A stretch of DNA of 64,000 nt from Candidatus Heimdallarchaeota archaeon (GTDB lineage Archaea > Asgardarchaeota > Heimdallarchaeia > Heimdallarchaeales > Kariarchaeaceae). This document shows positions 9,048-19,448 of this stretch, in pieces. Under the pieces are notes generated by a model that did not search any database, was not told the DNA's origin, and was given only the letters and a program-made list of their open reading frames with translations. The DNA lies in the NCBI GenBank assembly GCA_026702845.1, contig JADCLS010000010.1, positions 1-64,000 on the forward strand, given 5' to 3'. The position numbers and the translations under genes were made by a program. Every line of letters starts with the position of its first letter. Position 1 is the first letter of the stretch.

Positions 9048-9851
9048 TTAATCTTGAAGGACTACAAGAGGTTGAACCATAGAAACAATCGGTTCCTTTG
9101 GAGAGAGGGCATCGGCAAGTTGCGATAGGTATCTTACCACCATATATCCCTTCTCACTCAATGTATATTGCTTTCTATGATCTTGAATGATTAATTTTGC
9201 CTCTGTAAGTGGTTTTAGATGATGAACTAGTAGTCCAGTATTTTTCACCTCTAATTCATTTTTCAATGCAGTAAATCTCTTGGGACCATTCTTAAGAGTA
9301 TGAATAATCTGAATTCTTAAAATATGTGAGAAAGGAAATATAATCTCATCAAAAATATTCTGAGGTTCAAATTCTAATTCACCAAGGTCAGAAGGTGCAT
9401 TATTGGTGGAAAGACTGGTTGATAGATCCTTAACAATTTCTTTATGTCTAGATACTATCTGGCTTACTTGTTTCCAGTCTCGATTACAATTAGCAGTTCT
9501 GGATGAATCAAATGCCTTTTTCTTAGCTTCATTATGTAGTCGTGTTATCTGTGTGAGAGAATTGGCTACATCACCAACAGCTAGTGATTGGGTATAATTA
9601 GCAATTTTTGTTTTAATATCAGATTTGCAGGATTGACCTGTCTGTACATCATATGAGCACTCAAAGGTCTGTATTAATTGGTTTGCCTCTCGTTCTAAAG
9701 CACGAGCCATAGTACTTAGATAATTAATTTTGATATCATTATTGATTCGACTAGCTAGTGTATCGATTTCTTCACGAAGTGGAGCCATTTGTTCCTTGAT
9801 AGTATCATTAATTATCTTTCTAAACTCTTCCTTGTCTATGTTAATACTCAT
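9048..9851 (-). CDS. Coiled-coil protein with C-terminal ArsR-like winged helix
   Basis: About 267 residues from the ATG at 9849-9851 (MSINIDKEEF); the frame reaches 9872 with a weaker start. The N-terminal ~150 residues are mostly helical with several cysteines (CSYDVQTGQSC, TANCNRDW). The C-terminal part (from IFDEIIFPFSHILRIQII) reads as a winged helix: RIQIIHTLKNGPKRFTALKN, then the recognition helix region GLLVHHLKPLTEAKLI and the wing KQYTLSEKGYMVVRYL. This is a DNA-binding regulator of the ArsR/PadR type that probably senses something through its N-terminal part. Target unknown. Confidence 0.75.
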   Translation of the reverse strand: MSINIDKEEFRKIINDTIKEQMAPLREEIDTLASRINNDIKINYLSTMARALEREANQLIQTFECSYDVQTGQSCKSDIKTKIANYTQSLAVGDVANSLTQITRLHNEAKKKAFDSSRTANCNRDWKQVSQIVSRHKEIVKDLSTSLSTNNAPSDLGELEFEPQNIFDEIIFPFSHILRIQIIHTLKNGPKRFTALKNELEVKNTGLLVHHLKPLTEAKLIIQDHRKQYTLSEKGYMVVRYLSQLADALSPKEPIVSMVQPLVVLQD

Positions 9852-10090
9852 AAGAGTAAATTTGGAAGTCAAGTATATAATTTGTACGTTAGTAGTTCAT
9901 TTAGATTATCAAATAGGTTTGATATTTTCGGTTAATGTTCGTTTTATTTAAAGAAACCAGAAGAATAAGTTAAGTTGATTTGGCTTCATGAGCAAATAAA
10001 TAATTCATGATGTATTTCAACGTTTTGAAAATAAACTATTACATCGGGTTGAAAGTTTAATCTTGGTTTAGGGAAATTATCTGTAATTTT

Positions 10091-10351
10091 TTAGAATTCA
10101 ATCATACCTTCTTCAACAGTATCAGAGACGCTTTTCAGGTAGATTAAACCAGTACCACCAACAAGGATTAATAGTCCTAACCAAACATAATTTTGTCCCG
10201 CAGAATATTGCTGAGGATTCGACGCATAGTCATCAAGCGTCAATAATTGCCAAAGTCCAAAGACGAGCAAATAAGCAGCAAGATACGTTATTGCTGCAGA
10301 TAATAATATGAAGATAAGTCCATTTTTAATTACTGTTCCTAATGGAGCCAT
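10091..10351 (-). CDS. Small membrane protein with two transmembrane helices
   Basis: 86 residues. Hydrophobic segments at about 10-37 (GLIFILLSAAITYLAAYLLV) and 56-74 (VWLGLLILVGGTGLIYL) with a short polar loop carrying YASNPQQYSAG between them. No recognised family. It stands alone between a regulator and a doubtful ORF. Confidence 0.6.
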   Translation of the reverse strand: MAPLGTVIKNGLIFILLSAAITYLAAYLLVFGLWQLLTLDDYASNPQQYSAGQNYVWLGLLILVGGTGLIYLKSVSDTVEEGMIEF

Positions 10352-10571
10352 AATCCAAAAGGAACAAATTAATTATTAATACTTATGTAATACTGAAAAA
10401 TAAATGAATAATAATTATATATTCTTATACCAAGAATTATTTTTCAATTATCGCTTAATTTCTGGTTATTCCACTACTCATTACCATATGTCTATATTGT
10501 ACTTTTTGTAAAGAAATATAGTAACCGGATGATTCTGTGTAGAAATTGCCATCTCCAGAACTGCCCTCAAA

Positions 10572-11033
10572 TCAACTATGTGTTGAACAAAGCTCAATCT
10601 TAATATTTATAAAATTATATACTGAACCACCATCCATTTCTGGAATGATGGGACCAATCTGATGATAAAAGACATTATTTTGAGTATAATCCCTATAGAA
10701 AAACAATGTTTCAGAAATTTGATTAACTCCTTTAAAGTAACAAGGAGTATGAATGAACTTAAAATATGTTCCCAACATTGAGTTTTCATAAAAAATACCA
10801 CTTATATCCCAATAAATTCTGTAATACAATAATCCGCCTTGCTCTACATAATACCCTCCATTATTTCCAGCATGTCCAGTATCATATACAACAAATGCTG
10901 TTGCAGAAGAACCAATATTTGGTGCAGATGTTCTTAATCCAAAGGTTGAAGGATTAGTTGCATCACGTATCCATGTAAAACCAAAAATGGTCCAATCCTC
11001 GGAACCTACATACATATTACTTTCAATTGTCAC
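10572..11033 (-). pseudogene. Possible 5'-truncated secreted-type protein
   Basis: 153 codons from a GTG at 11033. The product is rich in aromatic residues and glycine with alternating hydrophobic strands (GLLYYRIYWDISG), like an extracellular beta-sandwich, but has no signal peptide. The same frame stays open upstream to a stop at 11136-11138 with no ATG, GTG or TTG in between, which suggests that the original start and export signal are lost. It could also be a real short gene using the GTG. Confidence 0.4.
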
Positions 11034-11214
11034 ATCTTTTGTAATCGTCGATAAAACAGAAGTAGGATTTAGACTATGAAAAATTGGATACTGGAATTTT
11101 ATTTCTCGAAAAAAGCATTCGAATATTGGTAAGTATTAGTTTAGGGTATTCTATCTGTAAATTCCAGGATATTTTTTCAGATATGTGACTTGAAAATCCA
11201 TGAAATTATAGTTA

Positions 11215-11448
11215 CTATTGGCTTTGGAGTTCTTCTTGCATGAGATCACAGGAATTAACCCTTCTCCTAACAACGTTAGCCTCGTTAACCTGCTCCCACA
11301 TTCTATAGAATGTGGATTTACTTGAAATCGTTGTGAGAAATCCTCTATATATTAGAAAATCATCGTAACTCGATTTAGTTGAAAAATCCTTCCGAACAAT
11401 GTTCTGTGACCTATTATAAACGCAGATTTCAATAATAACCCACACCAA
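11215..11448 (-). CDS. Doubtful small ORF, unknown
   Basis: 77 codons (MVWVIIEICVYNRSQN to ELQSQ). No family is recognised. The composition is plausible for a protein, but there is no clear promoter or ribosome site, and it lies in a poorly coding region between a truncated ORF and nuoB. It may be a remnant of a larger gene. Confidence 0.2.
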   Translation of the reverse strand: MVWVIIEICVYNRSQNIVRKDFSTKSSYDDFLIYRGFLTTISSKSTFYRMWEQVNEANVVRRRVNSCDLMQEELQSQ

Positions 11449-11805
11449 ATAATTCTTGATCTACCATAATTTGTGGTTTTTACTTATTCAGGAAATTTAT
11501 TTCTAAGAATTATTTAATTCTGTAGCTATCAATTGCGTGAATAAATTTACTCAAATTTAGAGGACCAATTGTTGGTGTTGGAAGCACTAGTCATTCTAGT
11601 CCTCCATCTTTTGAAACCAATGGAAATGTGAACATTTCTTGCTGATCTATTTCCAACAGTGAACAATGATGCTATCGAGTAGTTAGGCTCAATGTTGATG
11701 GAAACATTTTTGAGACATCCTTAATATAAAATCAACATAAAGATAAAAGAAATTTCAAGGATCACTAGAATTCCTATAATAATATTTAGCGCCAATAACT
11801 ACAAT
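11449..11805. other. Non-coding region downstream of nuoB holding a dispersed repeat
   Basis: No convincing gene is seen. The notable content is repeat copy A at 11656-11727, matched by a second copy at 15121-15192. The rest is low-complexity A/T-rich sequence. Confidence 0.5.
11656..11727. repeat. Dispersed ~72-bp repeat, copy A
   Basis: The stretch from ACAGTGAACAATGAT through GGCTCAATGTTGATGGAAA to CATCCTTAATATA matches 15121-15192 at roughly 80 percent by eye, with one 1-base gap. The best-conserved core, GGCTCAATGTTGATGGAAA, is identical. It lies 3' of nuoB. It could be a miniature mobile element, a conserved 3' regulatory element or a remnant of a duplicated region. Confidence 0.65.
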
Positions 11806-12411
11806 CTAATTAGAAGTTTTAGAACCTTTGGTTTTTCTTGGAGGGAGACTGGCAAGATCACCCATAGCTGGAATATTTTGAACTTCCTCGTATTTCATCT
11901 TTGTCCATGGTTCATTATTACCATCTATAACATCTCGAATACCCTCATCCAATTCAACAAATTCTGGAACATCAGGTTTCTGCCACTTAGATCCTTTCTT
12001 TATTTTTTCCTGCAGTTTGGTCATGCCAAAAATCAATGCTTCAGGACGAACAGGGCATCCTGGAATGTAAATATCAATTGGGATAATCTCATCAGCACCA
12101 CCGATAATGGCATAGCTCTGATAATACTTACCACCTGTTGAGGCACACTCGCCCATCGCTACCGCCCATTTAGGCTCAGGAATCTGTTCCCATAGCATTC
12201 GTAGACGTGGAGCCATCTTATGACTTACTGGACCATTCACTACAAGTGCATCAGAATGACGGGGAGATGGACGGTAAATCATTCCAAAACGCTCTGTGTC
12301 AAAGCGTGAAGTACCTGCTGCCATCATTTCTAGTGCACAACACATGATACCAAAGGTGAGTGGCCAGAGCGACTGTCTTCTAGCCCAATTTTGTACGTAT
12401 TCAACACTCAT
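11806..12411 (-). CDS. nuoB: NuoB-like 4Fe-4S subunit of complex I or a related hydrogenase
   Basis: 201 residues. It carries the cysteines that hold the N2-type 4Fe-4S cluster: the tandem pair in FGIMCCALEMM (C24, C25), GECASTGGKYYQ and IPGCPVRPEAL. The segment TSRFDTERFGMIYRPSPRHSD is typical of NuoB/FpoB. In complex I this subunit passes electrons to quinone at the membrane interface. The C-terminal ~60 residues are charged and end in a basic tail (PPRKTKGSKTSN). None of its usual partners (nuoA, C, D, H, I) is next to it, so the gene is displaced from its operon. Confidence 0.9.
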   Translation of the reverse strand: MSVEYVQNWARRQSLWPLTFGIMCCALEMMAAGTSRFDTERFGMIYRPSPRHSDALVVNGPVSHKMAPRLRMLWEQIPEPKWAVAMGECASTGGKYYQSYAIIGGADEIIPIDIYIPGCPVRPEALIFGMTKLQEKIKKGSKWQKPDVPEFVELDEGIRDVIDGNNEPWTKMKYEEVQNIPAMGDLASLPPRKTKGSKTSN

Positions 12412-12529
12412 TGTTTCTACAAGTTTGCACTTAATCTTGTATTTTAAAATCTAGTTATTCTTTCTGTTTGAATTGTTTATAATTAACGCTGAAACACGCG
12501 AATACTGTTTCAATAAAGCATCATGTTTT

Positions 12530-13546
12530 TCATTTTTCATACGACCAAATAATAGAATCATGATCATTTAAGTAATATGCATTGCATGCCTGATTTACAC
12601 GAATTCCATTTACATAATAAATCCAGAAATAATTCGTGATATTCTGATTTGCAATGACATTATTAATGCCACTTATGTAAATCGCATGCCCGTAAGAGAT
12701 GGTCTCAACTACGAAATTTGCAATCAAAATGTCGTAGACAGTATTGTTTGTGAATGCTTGTACAGTTAAACTATTGTTTTCAATCAAACCAGCATAGGAC
12801 ACTGTGATGGTAGATGTAATAGGATACACCTCATAACTATTAGGGGGAGAAGGGGAAAATAATTGGGAAAAAAGCAGGAATAAGAGAATAATTACCATGA
12901 ATAAAAGCAATATCCTGTTTCGAGATACTTTAGATAATCCTTTATGATTTCGCTTAATACTCCCAAATTTCATTGATAATAAATGATCAAGAGTATCGAA
13001 TAATAAAGGAAAAAGAGCAAATAAGAAAAGATTCCCTATAATGTGCATACTGCTGAAAAATAATCCAATCACAACACTGGATAGAAATAGAGAATAAAAT
13101 GTAGATATACTTGTAGCATTCAATATTGCATAGGGAATGGTAACAAGTAAATCGAAAATAAGCGCCGAGATAACCCCAAAAATCATAAAATATTCTGGTT
13201 TTGAAACATGAAATGAAGATGCCAAATATCCCATCAATGCAATAAATATCCATGCAATCAATTTGAAGAAGAAAATTATTCCCGAGGTAGAAAATACCAA
13301 TGTCGCAAGTAATTCCCATCCAATTACCATTATAACTGTCGTCTGTAGTGCAAATTTCCTCTTAAAAGTAAATCCTAGATAAAATGCAGTAAGAGAAATA
13401 GTTTCTATATTTGGTACTAAAATTAACATGAATGATGTGGCAATACCAGCTGCTGCTAGTTGGATCATGAGTGCTATCAGATGAATCTGCTCAAGTTGTT
13501 TTCCCTCAAGATCTAATGTGCTCACAATATCAAGGCACAGTAACAT
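12530..13546 (-). CDS. Multi-spanning membrane protein with C-terminal DUF4430-like domain (candidate cobalamin S-component)
   Basis: 338 residues. The N-terminal ~190 residues contain about six hydrophobic helices arranged like an ECF-transporter substrate-binding S-component, including a PEYFMIFGVISALIFDLLV helix. A further helix near 210-228 precedes an extracellular C-terminal domain with DILIANFVVETISYG, ISGINNV, the YFWIYYVNGIRVN core and DHDSIIWSY. This matches the DUF4430 (transcobalamin-like) pattern. Membrane uptake of a cobamide is therefore an attractive guess and fits the B12-dependent IcmF encoded elsewhere in the window. No ECF ATPase genes are adjacent. The domain assignment is good; the substrate is inferred. 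Confidence 0.6.
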   Translation of the reverse strand: MLLCLDIVSTLDLEGKQLEQIHLIALMIQLAAAGIATSFMLILVPNIETISLTAFYLGFTFKRKFALQTTVIMVIGWELLATLVFSTSGIIFFFKLIAWIFIALMGYLASSFHVSKPEYFMIFGVISALIFDLLVTIPYAILNATSISTFYSLFLSSVVIGLFFSSMHIIGNLFLFALFPLLFDTLDHLLSMKFGSIKRNHKGLSKVSRNRILLLFMVIILLFLLFSQLFSPSPPNSYEVYPITSTITVSYAGLIENNSLTVQAFTNNTVYDILIANFVVETISYGHAIYISGINNVIANQNITNYFWIYYVNGIRVNQACNAYYLNDHDSIIWSYEK

Positions 13547-13654
13547 AAGAAAAAATTTTTGGTAAAAAACTTAATGAGAAGTTTAGATAATTACATACTA
13601 ATTAGATTTATACTAAAGTAATTTTTTAATAAATTGATATTAATATTAGAATAA

Positions 13655-15034
<1,380 letters not shown>

Positions 15035-15120
15035 AAAACCAAAATTGGATGAAAATTGAAAATAAATAAAAATCAATTTATAAGTTCGTCCCAAAAATTC
15101 CAGCGCACAATTAATTTTAC

Positions 15121-15192
15121 ACAGTTAACAATGATTCCATTGGCCTAATGGCTCAATGTTGATGGAAATATTCTTGGGATATCCTTAATTTA
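15121..15192. repeat. Dispersed ~72-bp repeat, copy B
   Basis: Second copy of the element at 11656-11727, sharing the core GGCTCAATGTTGATGGAAA and the flanking ATCCTTAAT. It sits between the 3' ends of the convergent rpo1C and rpo1N genes, so both copies occupy 3' intergenic space. Confidence 0.65.
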
Positions 15193-15264
15193 TATTATAT
15201 TTTTATTTTAATACAAATCCTTCAATATTCTAAATTTAATATATTCCGTACCTTATATTAATGC

Positions 15265-17973
15265 TTATTCCTCATCTTCTTCGCTTTCAAGGACTCTTTG
15301 GATGATAACATCAAGATCTACTGCTTTACCAAAATCTGATTTTGCAGGATCAATATTATCACCACCAAAGGTGAATTGTATAATATCTCCAGAAGAATTA
15401 CGCACAGTATTATCATAATGAGATGATAGATCTTGCAGGGCATTTACTAATCTCCTCTGCATGTAACCACTATTGGATGTACGAACTGCAGTATCTACTA
15501 AACCCTCTCTACCACCACAGGCATGGAAGAAATATTCAAGGGGAGTTAATCCCGATCGGAAGGAATTATCAACAAATCCTCTTGCTGATGCAGATAGATC
15601 ATCTTCCTTGAAGTGTGGTAAGGTTCTTGAGCGATAGCCTCTGTGAATTCTATCACCTCGTATAGATTGCTGACCAACATTAGCAGACATCTGACCAAGA
15701 TTAGTCATATTACCTCTTGCACCAGTTTTAGCCATAATAACAGCTTCATTCTCCATACCGATAGATCTTGCCGATTCCTCTGCTGCCTCATCCCTTGCCT
15801 TTGATAATTCATCTTGGATAAGACCTTCAAGGGTTTCCTTTAATGTTCGACCTGGTTGACGCTGAAGCTCACCTTTTCGATATTGTTCAACTAATAGATC
15901 CACATCTTTCTTTTTCTTTTCAATAATATCACTGATCCGGCCTCTTCCATCTATATTAACATCGACATCATCCAAACCCATGGAGAAACCCCATCTAGTA
16001 ATGAATGCTGAGAGCATCTTGGTGATACCATCTAAGAATTTTCTTGTAGCATCAGTTCCAAATTCTTTGAGAATTCTATGTAAAACACTGGGAGAAACTT
16101 CTGCACCAAATCCTTTTTTATCGATTATACCCTTGATCAAACGGCCGTTAATAATTTGAACATAACCATCATGAGTACAGGTTTGTACAGTACATTCATT
16201 ATTTGTGCAATAATTTCGATTTTTCATTGTTGATACATAGTTGAATTTCTTTGGTAGAAGTGTACTAAAAAGCAATTTTCCAGACCACATCTCCTCACCA
16301 TTTTTATCTACAAAATCTGGTTCAGGTAGATTGTCAACACCAGCTGCTGTGACCAACTCAGATGCCACATCACGGTATACTTTTGTATCACTCTTAGTGA
16401 ATAAATATGCTCCAGTTATGAAATCCTGAATGGCTCCAATAATTGGACCACCATATCTAGGAGTACTGATCTGTTCTTGAACAAGCATAAGAATTCTAGC
16501 CTCTGCTCTTGCTTCTTCAGATTGAGGTACATGAAGATTCATCTCATCCCCATCAAAATCGGCATTATATGGTCTGCAAACACATAAATTCATTCTGAAT
16601 GTTTTGTGTGGCATAACTTTGACACGATGTGCCATAATACTCATTCGATGAAGACTTGGTTGTCGATTAAAGAGCACAACATCACCATCATTTAGATGCC
16701 GTTCAATGGTGAAACCTGGTTGAAGAGTACTCGCAATATCACTTGTGGATCCTACAAATCGTAGATCGACTCTTCTTCCATCATCTCGTATGATATAATT
16801 CACACCGGGATGACCATTTGGACCACGCATAACCAGTTCCTTCATATCCTCAATATTCCATTCTGTAACCTTTTCCGGTACAGTCAGGATTTCTGCAATT
16901 TCCTTGGGGATTCCTACTTCATTGATACTAAGTAGAGGATCTGGGCTAATTACAGTACGTGCTGAGAAATCTACACGTTTACCAGAGAGGTTAGATCTGA
17001 ACCGGCCTTCTTTTCCTTTCAACCTTTGAGTAATAGTCCTTAAGGCACGACCACTTCTATGTCTTGCAGGTGGAATACCACTCACCTCATTATCAAAATA
17101 TGTTGTGCAATGGTATTGTAATAGTTCCCATAGATCCTCAACAATGAGTTGGGGAGCTCCTGATTCACGATTATCCTGCAATCTTTGATTAATTCTGATA
17201 ATATCTACGAGTTTATGTGTTAGATCATCTTCACTTCTAATTCCATTATCTAATGTAATAGAAGGTCGTACTGCAACTGGCGGCACTGGGAGAACCTCAA
17301 GAATCATCCAATCTGGACGGGCATAATTAACATCAATACCTAGCAGCAGAGCATCATCAGCGGGGATTTTCTTCAATCTATTCTGTAAATCTAAAGCAGT
17401 AAGCTTGTCACTTACTTTATTTCCATCACTGGTTTCGTACTCCTCATAGTACGTAGTTGGTTTCTCTAGACGGATTTTGTTTTGGAATGCATCACAGTGA
17501 AAACATCCCCTATTATCTTTTATCAGCTTTTCCCTGTTATTCTTTGCTCGTTTCCAAAGTAACTCAACCTGGATTGTATTAAAACCACCTTCCTCAATTT
17601 CTCTTTTCATCTTCCGAGCTTCTCGGATGATTTGTTCAGGTTTAAGCATAAATCTTGAACAACTTCTACAGGTAACTTGTAGGATCTTGTAGATGATTTT
17701 GTTAAACCCTACATGTACAATAGGTCTTTGAAGTTCTATATGACCAAAATGACCAGGACATCCACCTATTCTGTTGCCACAGGTAGAACATCGCTGTGAA
17801 GGATCAATTGTACCCAGTGCCGTATCCATAAGGCCAGATTCTATCGGTGTACCATCCTCGGAGAAAGTATCAGCCGTAAGAATCCTCTGTACACTCATCT
17901 TTCTAATTTCATCAGGGGAAAGTAGTCCCATCTTGATTCTATTAATTGTTTTAGGAAGTGTTTTCTTACTCAT
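15265..17973 (-). CDS. rpo1N: DNA-directed RNA polymerase subunit Rpo1N (A')
   Basis: 902 residues, the N-terminal half of the largest subunit. The zinc-binding clamp motif is at C62, C65, C72 and H75/H78 (RCSTCGNRIGGCPGHFGH), a second zinc site at C102, C105, C157 and C160, and the catalytic NADFDGDE with its three Mg-binding aspartates at about 470-477. The region RPSLHRMSIMAHR-type and the bridge-helix part (KTGARGNMTNLGQMSANVGQ) are intact. Length matches archaeal A'. The stop is 230 bases from the stop of rpo1C on the opposite strand. In most archaea the order is rpoH-rpoB-rpoA1-rpoA2 on one strand; here rpoB is not adjacent. Confidence 0.97.
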   Translation of the reverse strand: MSKKTLPKTINRIKMGLLSPDEIRKMSVQRILTADTFSEDGTPIESGLMDTALGTIDPSQRCSTCGNRIGGCPGHFGHIELQRPIVHVGFNKIIYKILQVTCRSCSRFMLKPEQIIREARKMKREIEEGGFNTIQVELLWKRAKNNREKLIKDNRGCFHCDAFQNKIRLEKPTTYYEEYETSDGNKVSDKLTALDLQNRLKKIPADDALLLGIDVNYARPDWMILEVLPVPPVAVRPSITLDNGIRSEDDLTHKLVDIIRINQRLQDNRESGAPQLIVEDLWELLQYHCTTYFDNEVSGIPPARHRSGRALRTITQRLKGKEGRFRSNLSGKRVDFSARTVISPDPLLSINEVGIPKEIAEILTVPEKVTEWNIEDMKELVMRGPNGHPGVNYIIRDDGRRVDLRFVGSTSDIASTLQPGFTIERHLNDGDVVLFNRQPSLHRMSIMAHRVKVMPHKTFRMNLCVCRPYNADFDGDEMNLHVPQSEEARAEARILMLVQEQISTPRYGGPIIGAIQDFITGAYLFTKSDTKVYRDVASELVTAAGVDNLPEPDFVDKNGEEMWSGKLLFSTLLPKKFNYVSTMKNRNYCTNNECTVQTCTHDGYVQIINGRLIKGIIDKKGFGAEVSPSVLHRILKEFGTDATRKFLDGITKMLSAFITRWGFSMGLDDVDVNIDGRGRISDIIEKKKKDVDLLVEQYRKGELQRQPGRTLKETLEGLIQDELSKARDEAAEESARSIGMENEAVIMAKTGARGNMTNLGQMSANVGQQSIRGDRIHRGYRSRTLPHFKEDDLSASARGFVDNSFRSGLTPLEYFFHACGGREGLVDTAVRTSNSGYMQRRLVNALQDLSSHYDNTVRNSSGDIIQFTFGGDNIDPAKSDFGKAVDLDVIIQRVLESEEDEE

Positions 17974-18105
17974 TAGTGATCACTGAAAAATACGTATAAA
18001 GTCTATACGTGAGCCCTAAAACAATAGTGATTTTATTGTTATTAAAAAATTAAGATAGCATTAAATTAATCATCATAGTTATAAAGGAAAAAAATACTTC
18101 TTGAA

Positions 18106-18747
18106 TTATTTCTTTTTATGGGGCACAAAAGTATTTCCCTTGCAATTCATACATCCCTTAGCAAAGGAGTTCCGACAATAGGGGGTACCACAGGATTTAC
18201 ATACGCCTTCACTCTTCACCTTTCCTCTTCCAATGGATTCACAATGAACACAATTCTTAGTATTTGCAGTTTTTGAGAAACCAAAAAACAAGTAAAGGGC
18301 AAATCCACCAGCAACTACTGTGAGTATGATACCAGTCCATCTAAAGAATTTCGTCAACCCACTTTCCTCATCATCACCACCATCGTCATTTACGTTTTCA
18401 AGGATAGTTTCAATATATATGTCAAAGGTAAGTGTTTTGCCTACAAGATCACCCTCATCATAACCATCTTCTGGAGGAATAACTAATGTCTTTTCTTCTC
18501 CTATTTTCATCCCTAATAATCCCTTATAGAAGCCAGGAATAAGTACTTGATCATTTACTTTAGTTTCAAAATCATCTGCCTCTTGTTGGACCTGACCATC
18601 ATAGGAGAGAACATAATCAAGTCGAACAACATCATTAGTTTGTATCCCATCTTCTGAGGTATAAGCAGTCACTGTGAAAGCATTCAGAAGTATGGATGTG
18701 AATAAGAATAATAACGTAATTCTAACCACAAAGTTGTGTTTCATCAT
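18106..18747 (-). CDS. Membrane-anchored FKBP-type prolyl isomerase with cytosolic zinc ribbon
   Basis: 213 residues: an N-terminal signal peptide or anchor (about 8-28), an extracellular FKBP-like domain (about 35-118; NDVVRLDYVLSYDGQV, QVLIPGFYKGLLGMKIGEEK, LVIPPEDGYDEGD), an acidic spacer, a transmembrane helix (about 137-156) and a C-terminal cysteine-rich domain with C166/C169, C183/C186, C191 and C199/C202. FKBPs catalyse proline isomerisation during protein folding; the IPG and VIPPE..GY segments are family features. The inside zinc ribbon is an unusual addition and suggests signalling or tethering across the membrane. Confidence 0.75.
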   Translation of the reverse strand: MMKHNFVVRITLLFLFTSILLNAFTVTAYTSEDGIQTNDVVRLDYVLSYDGQVQQEADDFETKVNDQVLIPGFYKGLLGMKIGEEKTLVIPPEDGYDEGDLVGKTLTFDIYIETILENVNDDGGDDEESGLTKFFRWTGIILTVVAGGFALYLFFGFSKTANTKNCVHCESIGRGKVKSEGVCKSCGTPYCRNSFAKGCMNCKGNTFVPHKKK

Positions 18748-18843
18748 ATTATTGTGTGAATATATCTTTTTATTACTTCCTACATAGACACCACTATATC
18801 AATAATAACCTGTAAAGATTCTATTTCAAGGTTGTATAATAGA

Positions 18844-18854
18844 TTTTTAATATT
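18844..18854 (+). promoter_or_regulatory. TATA box of the AAA-VWA cluster
   Basis: TTTTTAATATT is centred about 26 bases before the ATG at 18874, the spacing of an archaeal TATA box to a leaderless start. It supports the shorter start of the first gene over the upstream ATG at 18832. Confidence 0.5.
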
Positions 18855-18873
18855 CCACCGGGTAAGATACATT

Positions 18874-19374
18874 ATGAGTAAATTTATTAATTTTGCAATG
18901 AAAAAAATCGATACGACAGGATTGCATTTTCACTATCTAAGAGTAGGAAAAGCGAAGCCATTGCTGGATAGAATTAAAGAAAACCTTGATGAAGAAACCA
19001 CATTCACTCAACATGAAGTCAAACAACTAGCAGAATTTCATTATTCCGCCACATACACTGAGGACTATAATGCAACTATCATTAATATAGAGATTCAAGA
19101 AGATGAGATAGCAAATATCCGCAGAGATTTTTGGGAAAACTATGTTTGGAAGACAGATAATGATCCTCTGCCACTAGCATTAATCATTCCAAATTCTAAG
19201 GATTTTGGATCCTTGACCACGGCTGAGACAAGTGAAGCATTATCACTGATTAGATTAACAGATCGACCTTTCAGAGTGTTTGAGCTACAAGAAGATGTTG
19301 AACTTAATGTAATGAATTGGTTATTTGATGTATGTTCTATAGTCCATAGGCACGAAAAGGAAGAAGATAATTGA
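18874..19374 (+). CDS. Unrecognised protein, first gene of AAA-VWA cluster
   Basis: 166 residues from the ATG at 18874 (MSKFINFAMKKIDTT). No known family recognised. The sequence is a mix of helices and strands with a hydrophobic C-terminal half (PLPLALIIPNSKDFG, VMNWLFDVCSIVHRH). It lies 74 bases before the AAA ATPase gene on the same strand, so it may be an adaptor or substrate of that system. Confidence 0.6.
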   Translation: MSKFINFAMKKIDTTGLHFHYLRVGKAKPLLDRIKENLDEETTFTQHEVKQLAEFHYSATYTEDYNATIINIEIQEDEIANIRRDFWENYVWKTDNDPLPLALIIPNSKDFGSLTTAETSEALSLIRLTDRPFRVFELQEDVELNVMNWLFDVCSIVHRHEKEEDN

Positions 19375-19448
19375 AATTTATGAATTATTAATAAGACTAC
19401 ACAAATAATTATATTTTAAGGAAAAATTGTTAGCTTAAGGAACTAATA

